Of a stretch of DNA of 7,453 nucleotides, positions 1-4,911 are shown piece after piece. This stretch comes from Victivallales bacterium. Lineage in GTDB: Bacteria; Verrucomicrobiota; Lentisphaeria; Oligosphaerales; Oligosphaeraceae. The translations under genes were made by a program, and so were the position numbers. Below the pieces are notes generated by a model. That model saw only the letters and a program-made list of their open reading frames with translations, was not told the DNA's origin and searched no databases. The stretch is taken from contig JAFRLP010000538.1 in NCBI GenBank assembly GCA_017431185.1, positions 1 through 7,453 on the forward strand, in the 5' to 3' direction. How positions within the stretch are numbered: position 1 is the stretch's first letter; every line of letters begins with the position of its first letter.

Positions 1-731
1 GCCACTTCGATGACGAGAAGGCGCTGGTGCGTCTGGACATGACCGAGTACATGGAGAAGTTCTCCGTGTCGAGACTGGTCGTCGCACCTCCCGGATATGT
101 CGGCTACGACGAGGGCGGACAGCTCACCGAGGCCGTGCGGCGTCGCCCCTACAGCGTGGTGCTCTTCGACGAGATTGAGAAGGCGCACCCCGATGTCTTC
201 AACATCCTCTTGCAGGTGCTGGACGACGGGCGGCTCACCGACTCCCAGGGGCGCGTGGTGGACTTCAAGAACACTGTCATCATCCTGACCAGCAACCTGG
301 GCTCCGAGGAGATTGTCGAGGCCGGCGTGGATGACTTCGAGACAATCCGTAGCAAGGTCATGGCACTCCTGAAGTCGCACTTCCGCCCCGAGTTCCTGTA
401 CCGGCTGGACGACATCGTGTGCTTCCACCGTCTGGAGAAGGAGCAGATCAAGGGCATTGTTCGCTTGCAGCTGGAGCAGCTGGTCTCCCGTGTGGCGCAA
501 CAGCGCATGACGCTGGAGGTCACCGATGCCGCGTGCGCGGCGGTCGCCGACGAGGGCTACGAGCCCGCCTACGGCGCACGCCCGCTCAAGCGGGTGATCA
601 TCCACCGCATCGAGAACCCGCTCTCGCTCACGCTGCTGGGCGGAAAGGCCGCCGAAGGCGACACCATTCGTGTGGACTACGACGCCGAAAAGATGGAGTT
701 CACCTTCGACGTCCAGAAACCGGCAGAGTAA
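1..731 (+). CDS. clpB: ClpB disaggregase, C-terminal part (5' end outside window)
   Basis: This is the C-terminal part of the ATP-dependent protein disaggregase ClpB (Hsp104 family). ClpB is a cytosolic hexamer that threads aggregated proteins through its pore in cooperation with DnaK. The frame is open from base 3, so the real start lies upstream. What remains is the second AAA+ module from just after its Walker A loop: pore loop [11 protein letters not shown], Walker [13 protein letters not shown], sensor 1 in TSNLGS, the arginine-finger segment [11 protein letters not shown], and sensor 2 GARPLKR, followed by the small C-terminal domain. The usual Asn of the EFLNR segment is Tyr here, but the Arg is kept. 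ClpC and ClpA share the module, but the ENPL-containing tail and ending DTIRVDYD fit ClpB best. The gene ends in TAA at 729-731, and a strong terminator follows 24 bp later, so it is the last gene of its transcript. Confidence 0.95.
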   Translation, partial: HFDDEKALVRLDMTEYMEKFSVSRLVVAPPGYVGYDEGGQLTEAVRRRPYSVVLFDEIEKAHPDVFNILLQVLDDGRLTDSQGRVVDFKNTVIILTSNLGSEEIVEAGVDDFETIRSKVMALLKSHFRPEFLYRLDDIVCFHRLEKEQIKGIVRLQLEQLVSRVAQQRMTLEVTDAACAAVADEGYEPAYGARPLKRVIIHRIENPLSLTLLGGKAAEGDTIRVDYDAEKMEFTFDVQKPAE

Positions 732-754
732 TCCAATACCTTATAACCTGACCC

Positions 755-790
755 TGCCCCGCCGTGCGTAATGTACGGCGGGGCGTTTTT
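755..790 (+). terminator. Intrinsic terminator of clpB
   Basis: A GC-rich inverted repeat pairs GCCCCGCCGT (756-765) with ACGGCGGGGC (775-784). The pairing extends inward by a G-T and a C-G pair, leaving the loop GTAAT. A T5 run follows at 786-790. The layout is a textbook Rho-independent terminator placed just after the clpB stop. On the opposite strand the stem is not followed by a T run, so it should not terminate hisG transcription from the other side. Confidence 0.93.
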
Positions 791-846
791 AATGGAAACT
801 TATGCACATTATATTGTAATACACCAGCAGGGAACATATTATAGAT

Positions 847-918
847 TTTCTAGCCTGGCTAGATTGGCTAGATTGGCTAGATTGGCTAGCCCTGCTAGAT
901 TGGCTAGAAGGACTAGAG
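847..918. repeat. 9-bp tandem array with eight phased CTAG cores
   Basis: Eight consecutive 9-bp units follow the pattern nnnCTAGnn, with CTAG at 850, 859, 868, 877, 886, 895, 904 and 913 and no drift in spacing. The commonest unit is TGGCTAGAT (exact at 856, 865 and 874). The others differ only outside the CTAG core. The last unit contains the stop codon of hisG, which is read on the minus strand, so each 9-bp step repeats an in-frame TAG after the gene. No spacer structure or flanking duplication marks it as CRISPR or as an insertion sequence. Confidence 0.9.
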
Positions 919-1785
919 GATGACCTTGTTGAGGTTGTATTCCACCAGTCCTTCGGCACCGGCCTGCATCAGGTCCGGAATCAGGTCTCTGGCGACATGC
1001 TTGTCGATGACGGCGGTCAGCGAGAACCAGTCTTCGTCGGAGAGATGTGCGACAGTCGGACGCTGGAGGGCGGGGAGCTTGGCGACCACTTCGTTGAGTT
1101 TGTCTTTGTGGACATTCATCATGAGGCCGACGCGGTTTTCCGCCGTGAGGACGGCCTGCAGGAGGAGCGCGAGGCGGTCCATTTTCCGGCGCTTGAAGGG
1201 ATCCTGCGCGGCCTTGGGATTGGCGATGAATCGCGTAGTCGTCTCGCAGAGCGTGTCGATGATTTTCAGGTTGTTGGCCTTCAGACTGGAGCCGGTCTCC
1301 GTGATTTCGACGATGGCGTCGGCCAGATACGGCGGCTTGACTTCGGTGGCGCCCCAGCTGAATTCGACGGTGGCGTTCACGCCGTGCTCGGCCAGATAGC
1401 GTTTTGTCATCCCGACGGCCTCCGTGGCAATGCGCTTGCCCTCCAGGTCCTTCGCATCCTTGATGTCGGAGTTGTTGGGCACAGCCAGCACCCAGCGAAG
1501 TGGCTTGCGTCCGACCTTGCCATAGACCAGCTCGGCGATTTCGACGACCGCCAGGCCGTTCTCGACCACCCAGTCATAGCCGGTCAGCCCACAGTCCAGC
1601 AGGCCCTCTGCCACATAGCGGGACATCTCCTGCGCCCGCAACAGAACGCATTGGATTTCCGGATCGTCGATGGAGGGATAATACGACCGAGACTGGATGT
1701 CAATCTTGTATCCAGCCTTCTGGAACATTTCAACCGTGCTTTCCTCCAGGCTTCCTTTGGGTAGACCGAGTTTCAGGACAGGCAT
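913..1785 (-). CDS. hisG: ATP phosphoribosyltransferase, long form (HisG)
   Basis: HisG catalyses the first step of histidine biosynthesis, joining ATP and PRPP to give phosphoribosyl-ATP, in the cytosol. The 290-aa protein is the long form. The catalytic part (about 1-210) starts with LKLGLPKGSLEES, has the second-domain segment CGLTGYDWV (65-73) and the PRPP-binding loop region ITETGSSLKANNLKII (161-176). It is followed by the regulatory ACT-like HisG_C domain (about 215-290), recognisable from NRVGLMMNV, RPTVAHL and the ending NKVIL. Long-form enzymes do not need HisZ and are normally inhibited by histidine through this C-terminal domain. The start is fixed by AGGAG at 1794-1798, eight bases before the ATG. 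It lies 44 bp downstream of hisI in the same direction, probably one transcript. The TAG stop (913-915) sits inside the CTAG tandem array. I see no U-tract terminator after it. Confidence 0.96.
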   Translation of the reverse strand: MPVLKLGLPKGSLEESTVEMFQKAGYKIDIQSRSYYPSIDDPEIQCVLLRAQEMSRYVAEGLLDCGLTGYDWVVENGLAVVEIAELVYGKVGRKPLRWVLAVPNNSDIKDAKDLEGKRIATEAVGMTKRYLAEHGVNATVEFSWGATEVKPPYLADAIVEITETGSSLKANNLKIIDTLCETTTRFIANPKAAQDPFKRRKMDRLALLLQAVLTAENRVGLMMNVHKDKLNEVVAKLPALQRPTVAHLSDEDWFSLTAVIDKHVARDLIPDLMQAGAEGLVEYNLNKVIL

Positions 1786-1793
1786 TTAGTTTT

Positions 1794-1798
1794 CTCCT
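1794..1798 (-). promoter_or_regulatory. Ribosome binding site of hisG
   Basis: AGGAG on the minus strand, eight bases before the ATG at 1785. It supports this start for hisG and separate translation initiation from hisI upstream. Confidence 0.8.
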
Positions 1799-1829
1799 GT
1801 TTTTTTATAAGTGATTCATTTTAAAAGAG

Positions 1830-2213
1830 TTATTTCTTATATACGGTGGCGGGATCGAAGACGCGCTCCTCGATGATGGTCAACGAGCCGTCCTTCTCCA
1901 CGCGTCGGAAGAAGCAACTGGGGTAGCCCTCGTGGCAGGCGGAGCCGCCGACCTGCTCGATTTTGAAAATCACGGTGTCCAGATCGCAATCGACGAGAAT
2001 CTCCTTGACCTTCTGGATGTTGCCGGAACTTTCGCCCTTGACCCACAGGCGCTTGCGGCTGCGGGTCCAATAGGTGGCGATGCCGGTGGCAAGCGTCTTC
2101 TCCCATGCTTCGCGGTTGATATATGCAACCATCAGCACCTCGCCGGTCTGCCAGTCCTGCGCAACCGCCGGAATCAGCCCGTCCGCGCTCTTTGAAAAAT
2201 CCAGTTCTACCAT
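1830..2213 (-). CDS. hisI: Phosphoribosyl-AMP cyclohydrolase (HisI)
   Basis: HisI hydrolyses the adenine ring of phosphoribosyl-AMP, the third step of histidine biosynthesis. The 127-aa protein is the single-domain form with no fused HisE pyrophosphohydrolase. Family signatures are all present: YWTRSR (48-53), WVKGESSGN (57-65), the metal-binding DCDLD (75-79) and CHEGYPSC (93-100). Cys76, Cys93 and Cys100 are the expected zinc ligands, and Asp75, Asp77 and Asp79 the expected magnesium ligands. The start is supported by AAGGAG at 2222-2227, eight bases before the ATG. It is the first gene of a leftward unit with hisG; an extended -10 box lies about 55 bp upstream. HisE and the other his genes are not in the window. 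Confidence 0.96.
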   Translation of the reverse strand: MVELDFSKSADGLIPAVAQDWQTGEVLMVAYINREAWEKTLATGIATYWTRSRKRLWVKGESSGNIQKVKEILVDCDLDTVIFKIEQVGGSACHEGYPSCFFRRVEKDGSLTIIEERVFDPATVYKK

Positions 2214-2221
2214 GTTGGAAT

Positions 2222-2227
2222 CTCCTT
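2222..2227 (-). promoter_or_regulatory. Ribosome binding site of hisI
   Basis: AAGGAG on the minus strand, with an eight-base spacing to the hisI ATG at 2213. It is a strong consensus match and decides the start. Confidence 0.82.
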
Positions 2228-2267
2228 GTAATGCTCTTGTTTTGTGTCTAGTAAGAGTGTTTCGCGC

Positions 2268-2278
2268 ATACTATAACA
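2268..2278 (-). promoter_or_regulatory. Candidate extended -10 promoter of hisI-hisG
   Basis: Read on the minus strand this is TGTTATAGTAT, an extended -10 (TGnTATAAT) with one mismatch; the TATAGT hexamer covers 2275-2270. Transcription would begin near 2263, giving a leader of about 50 nt that ends in the hisI ribosome binding site. I find no good -35 hexamer at 15-18 bp, which extended -10 promoters can lack. The same 11 bp occur inverted at 2363-2373, pointing the other way. Confidence 0.5.
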
Positions 2279-2362
2279 CGCCTTCTTCTGTTTCACGTGC
2301 CATGTCGCCTTTTGAAATGCAATGGCAACAATCTGGCGCAAGCCCTCTGTTTCCCGATTTCA

Positions 2363-2373
2363 TGTTATAGTAT
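2363..2373 (+). promoter_or_regulatory. Candidate extended -10 promoter toward the lipoprotein cluster
   Basis: TGTTATAGTAT on the plus strand is an exact inverted copy of the hisI-side box, with TATAGT at 2366-2371. It would start transcription near 2378, producing a leader of about 350 nt before the LpoB-like gene that includes the palindrome and the long hairpin. No convincing -35 is seen. The box could instead be one half of a regulator-binding pair. Confidence 0.42.
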
Positions 2374-2452
2374 TCCAAATTTCTGCATTTTCATCTCTCC
2401 AAGTAGGAGTTGACAACATCCTAGGAACAACGCATCTTCCAATCATCTTCCA

Positions 2453-2478
2453 TATCCAGCGGAAATTTCCGCTGGATA
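2453..2478. repeat. 26-bp perfect palindrome
   Basis: The arm TATCCAGCGGAAA (2453-2465) is followed immediately by its exact reverse complement (2466-2478), with AAATTT at the centre and no spacer. It could act as an operator for a dimeric regulator or extrude as a hairpin in RNA. No T run follows directly, so by itself it is not a terminator. Confidence 0.85.
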
Positions 2479-2480
2479 GT

Positions 2481-2623
2481 GCTTTGTGAACTGCCGAAAT
2501 TAGGATCTTTGCCAGTGATATGAAAGCACGCGGTAAGGCACGCTCATGCAGGGCGTCCTCTTTTCGTGATTTCATGTCGTCTGCCTCGGATTTAGGCAGT
2601 TCACGGAGCGAGGCGCTTTTTTT
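2481..2623 (+). ncRNA. Long rod-shaped hairpin with U-tract: candidate small RNA or leader/attenuator
   Basis: I can pair almost the whole segment into one rod. The basal stem 2481-2495 with 2595-2609 has 15 pairs, two of them G-U, and includes the exact inverted repeat GTGAACTGCC. It continues past one mismatch as 2497-2501 with 2589-2593. After an internal loop, 2517-2530 pairs with 2565-2578 (13 of 14, one G-U). After a second loop (2531-2536 against 2559-2564), 2537-2545 pairs with 2551-2558 with one bulge and a five-base cap. A T7 tract lies at 2617-2623, eight bases after the stem. A competing terminator hairpin is possible, GCCTCG (2583-2588) with CGAGGC (2609-2614), directly before the T tract. 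The two folds are mutually exclusive, which would suit an attenuator. It is shorter than typical 6S RNA and lacks the SRP RNA apical motif, so I do not assign a family. Confidence 0.45.
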
Positions 2624-2716
2624 GGTGTTTGCATGTTGTCATTGCTTTACAACGAGGGGCAGGCGTATGTCCCTCCTGCTTTTGCCACTGGTCAAATCAA
2701 CTCTGCTCAAAACATT

Positions 2717-2720
2717 AGGA
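2717..2720 (+). promoter_or_regulatory. Ribosome binding site of the LpoB-like gene
   Basis: AGGA, eight bases before the ATG at 2729. It is modest in strength but well placed, and it supports that start over the internal Met codon at residue 5. Confidence 0.6.
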
Positions 2721-2728
2721 ACTAACTC

Positions 2729-3343
2729 ATGGCGAAGAATATGTTGCTTGTACTGACGGTCGTGCTTGCTGGCCTCGTCAGTTGCGTGTCCGGGGCCGGG
2801 TCCCGACAACAAACGAAGAAAACGCAGTATGTCAATCCTGACGAGATCATCGCGGGCTCGGCGGAGACAATGACCATGTACGATCTTGAATCGTCCACAC
2901 GCCAGCTGATGGAGCGAATGCTGGCACATCCGCAGTTCATTGCGAACTACAATGCGGTGAAGGACGCGAGAGGGCAGCTGCCCATCGTCGTCATCGGCAA
3001 TATCGAGAACAAAACCACCGAACGCATCCAGAGCCGGCTTGTCGCCGTGGGTGACACGGTTCGCGTCGCGTTGTTCGATTCCGAGCTTTTTGAGGTGAGG
3101 GACGACCAGGCGGCTTCTGCAATCAAGTCCCGCATCGTCGATGGCGTGGACGGTGGTCTGGAGAATGATGCGCTCGTCCAGACGATGGGGATGTCGGAAC
3201 CGCCCGACTTCATCATCCTGGGCGACCTCCGTCATTTCTCGGATGTCGGAGGCTACCACACCTACCGTCTCCGCCTCTCCATCCAAGATTTCCGTTCCAA
3301 CACGGTGGTCTGGGAGGGAATCCAGACCAAGGTGAAGCTGTGA
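2729..3343 (+). CDS. LpoB-like outer-membrane lipoprotein (penicillin-binding protein activator family)
   Basis: This 204-aa secreted lipoprotein has a short signal peptide ending in lipobox LVSC, so Cys19 would be the lipidated residue. The mature part fits the LpoB family: a Ser/Gln/Lys-rich linker, then a single alpha/beta domain (about 45-204). That domain includes PIVVIGNIENKTTERIQ (85-101), FEVRDDQ (121-127), PPDFIILGDLR (158-168) and a final strand pair ending in TVVWEG. The PIxxIGxxxNxT and DFxxxGxL elements are the ones I associate with LpoB. In Escherichia coli, LpoB is anchored in the outer membrane and stimulates the peptidoglycan synthase PBP1B. Many bacteria carry LpoB-like proteins with no proven partner, so the exact role here is open. 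It is the first gene of a rightward run of lipoprotein genes, 31 bp before the next possible start, with no strong terminator between. Confidence 0.75.
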   Translation: MAKNMLLVLTVVLAGLVSCVSGAGSRQQTKKTQYVNPDEIIAGSAETMTMYDLESSTRQLMERMLAHPQFIANYNAVKDARGQLPIVVIGNIENKTTERIQSRLVAVGDTVRVALFDSELFEVRDDQAASAIKSRIVDGVDGGLENDALVQTMGMSEPPDFIILGDLRHFSDVGGYHTYRLRLSIQDFRSNTVVWEGIQTKVKL

Positions 3344-3374
3344 CCTCTTCGTTATCTTTTCGCTGAGAAGTTTT

Positions 3375-4238
3375 ATGCAGTTGTTGCAAAGGTTTAGTAA
3401 AAGGAGTGGAACCGGAGAGGAAATACAAAATGAACTTAAGTGCTGGCTGACGGAACGTAACGAACAGGCTCCCGGGACTGACTGGCAATCCAGGGTGTTG
3501 TCATTATTCAAACTTGCCATTTTAATGGCTGTCCTGTGCCTTTCTCCAGGATGCTTGTTCATTCGCACTCGCATGACTGAAGCATACGATGTGAAAGACA
3601 CAGGTGAAAAAATTATGACGAGAAACAAGTATTATCTTGTCGGCATTGTATCTGGTAACATTGAGAGAAAGGGACGAAATGTTTCCTCATATTTCTCCAA
3701 TTGGCTTGCCGGTCAAAAAATACCCGTGTTTGAAAAAGGCGAAGGAGAGCAAAGAGGCACATCAATTTATTATAATCATATAACGTTCAAAGACGAACAT
3801 AATGATTTTAAACAGCATCAGCCTGGTGTTTTTGCCGAAGAGGGAATACCAATTATTGTAAGACAAAGACAACTAAAAGATCATAACGACATGTCGATAC
3901 TTCATTTATACCTGACTGTGTTGGGTGGCGGAATGCTTTTCCCATGGATTCAAAGAGCTGAGCAACGCGATTCATTTGAGATAATCTGTCTAGGCGAGAT
4001 CACCCCAAGTAAAAGTAACAAAATTGAAAGAGTGCGGAAAACTGATACTGCTGGGTGTAACATGCCCTGGTCGCTATTGTTCTTCACATCTCTAGATACT
4101 ATCAAAGGATTTGAAGACAAGCGTATTTTCCGGTATGCAAAAACCATACGGTTTTTGATATCCCCGTATTTGGACATAATTTGTCGCTTTCCTACGCTGT
4201 CGCCACCAAGCTCAAGGAGATGGAAGATGCCGGTCTGA
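3375..4238 (+). pseudogene. Paralog 1, fragment 1: signal peptide and N-terminal domain
   Basis: From ATG 3375 the first 40 residues are polar, then LFKLAILMAVLCLSPGC gives a hydrophobic stretch ending at Cys60. The lipobox (SPGC) is weak, but Cys60 aligns with the lipid Cys of the paralogs. The N-terminal domain follows, with GEKIMTRNKYY (77-87), FAEEGIPIIV (153-162) and MPWSLLFF. Residues after about 256 (base 4143) are out of frame and meaningless. The start is doubtful. ATG 3375 has only GAGAAG four bases upstream. A better-spaced GGAGAGG precedes ATG 3430, but that frame stops after six codons, so a third frameshift near 3442 is possible. GTG 3495 is another option. This stretch is AT-rich (3781-3840 has 23 G+C of 60). 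Confidence 0.6.
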
Positions 4239-4627
4239 TAGATGACAGAATGATTGCCCTCGCAAAACAAGCGTGGGAAACACGCAAGGCCAATCTTGCC
4301 TCCAGGTCCAGCGCGGTGGTCGCTCTGCAGACACCGCCAGCTGCAAATCGTCCACAGCCGAGTGGAAGCCAGACGCAGTCTGCTGCCATTTCGTCCCCGT
4401 CCGTGGAGTCGCGCCCGCGGCGATTGTACAGGATTGTGGAGAGCGAGCGTGAGAGCGGTGAGGTTTTCGCCCGGCGGTTTGTCCTCGAATTGCTGGACGA
4501 CAGTGACGTGTCCACAGAACGGGCGATACGGCGGGAGTATATGCAAGACCTGAAATTGGATTATGCGGAGACATACGGGACGCGCAACTTGGACTCCGTG
4601 TATGTCGATTCCCCGTGTTTTCAGTGA
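4115..4627 (+). pseudogene. Paralog 1, fragment 2: SHOCT-like motif, linker, start of C-terminal domain
   Basis: The frame is open from 4115; its meaningful part begins near 4144. A TTG at 4181 could be called a start, but no ribosome binding site precedes it and the upstream codons still align to the paralogs. It therefore reads as an internal segment. It holds KLKEMEDAGLIDD (matching RLKEMEEAGIITD of paralog 2), a Pro/Ser/Gln-rich linker, then the front of the C-terminal domain with EYMQDLKLD and NLDSVYVDSP. It stops at TGA 4625-4627 right after the C4 run where the frame is lost. Confidence 0.6.
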
Positions 4628-4911
4628 AAGGCCGGCGGATTGAAGGACGTGCCGTGGTGTTTACCGCCACTCCAAGCGCGACCATGGACTACGACGCGAG
4701 CCTGCGCAGGGGCAGGATGACCGTGCGTTTCAATAGCGCTGTTCGCGGCGCGGACTGGGCGCGGGCCTGGGCGCGCATGAACATCGAGACGCTCGTGCGC
4801 GACAAGAACATCCTGCTGACGACCGGCGAGAGGCCGCCGGAGGGCCAGTACCGCTCGCTGGGAGCAAACTGGACTGGCGATATCCTTGAAATCGAATTTG
4901 AAACGGAATGA
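4615..4911 (+). pseudogene. Paralog 1, fragment 3: rest of C-terminal domain
   Basis: The 98-codon frame from GTG 4615 encodes FSVKGRRIEGRAVV, then LRRGRMTVRFN, then NIETLVRDKNILLTTGE and the ending LEIEFETE. These match the last 95 or so residues of paralog 2 throughout. There is no ribosome binding site and no signal peptide, so independent expression is unlikely. It is very GC-rich (4741-4800 has 45 G+C of 60), in contrast to fragment 1. Its TGA overlaps the first ATG of paralog 2 as ATGA. A 33-base stretch (4780-4812) is identical to 6231-6263 in paralog 2. Confidence 0.6.

Larger units (their letters stand above)
2214..2728. other. 515-bp intergenic region between hisI and the lipoprotein cluster
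   Basis: No protein gene is convincing here on either strand. A 71-codon minus-strand frame (2575-2360) runs straight through the palindrome and the long hairpin and has no recognisable domain, so I treat it as chance. The region carries divergent -10-like boxes, an 11-bp-period direct repeat of CATCTTCC (2433-2440 and 2444-2451), a 26-bp perfect palindrome and a long rod-shaped hairpin with a T7 tract. From 2624 to 2716 I see only a weak GAGGG/CCCTC hairpin (2654-2675). Confidence 0.7.
3375..4911 (+). pseudogene. Paralog 1 of the tandem lipoprotein family, split by frameshifts
   Basis: Three successive frames together reproduce the full domain order of the intact paralog downstream: lipoprotein signal, N-terminal domain, SHOCT-like motif, linker and C-terminal domain. 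The frame changes twice. The first change is most likely at the A5 run at 4139-4143, the second at the C4 run at 4611-4614. Both are consistent with loss of one base from a homopolymer. Restoring one A gives FRYAKNHTVFDIPVFG, and restoring one C gives VDSPVFSVKGRRIEGR, each running smoothly into sequence alignable with the paralogs. The other genes in the window are unbroken, which argues for real decay rather than a generally error-rich assembly. Read errors in homopolymers remain possible. Confidence 0.75.

Noticed and set aside
847..918. The CTAG array as a CRISPR
   Set aside because: Units are 9 bp with no spacers, far below CRISPR repeat lengths.
997..1764. 255-codon plus-strand frame opposite hisG
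   Set aside because: It is antisense to a clear HisG gene in GC-rich codons, which favours long antisense frames. It has no domain or ribosome binding site.
2410..2438. TTGACA at 2410-2415 as a -35 for the structured RNA
   Set aside because: The hexamer is a perfect -35, but no acceptable -10 lies 16-18 bp downstream; the best candidate, CATCTT, matches three of six.
2360..2575. 71-codon minus-strand frame in the intergenic region
   Set aside because: It is built from the palindrome and hairpin sequence, has no convincing ribosome binding site or domain, and is explained better by the structured DNA.
2481..2623. Identification of the long hairpin as 6S RNA or SRP RNA
   Set aside because: It is shorter than usual 6S RNA and I cannot show the typical central bubble. 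The apical region lacks the conserved SRP GGAA-type loop and asymmetric loop sequence.
3356..3374. Terminator between the LpoB-like gene and paralog 1
   Set aside because: CTTTTC/GAGAAG followed by TTTT makes only a six-pair AT-rich stem with a three-base loop, too weak to call.
2639..3628. 329-codon minus-strand frame opposite the LpoB-like gene
   Set aside because: It covers the well-supported lipoprotein gene, spans its intergenic flanks and shows no recognisable motif, so it is an antisense shadow.
4137..4145. Programmed -1 ribosomal frameshift in paralog 1
   Set aside because: The zero-frame context A-AAA-ACC is not a canonical X-XXY-YYZ heptamer. A second, unrelated shift at the C4 run is also needed, and the paralogs use no shift.
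3950..4546. 198-codon minus-strand frame across paralog 1
   Set aside because: The plus strand aligns in pieces with paralogs 2 and 3 across this whole stretch, while the minus-strand product shows no family features.
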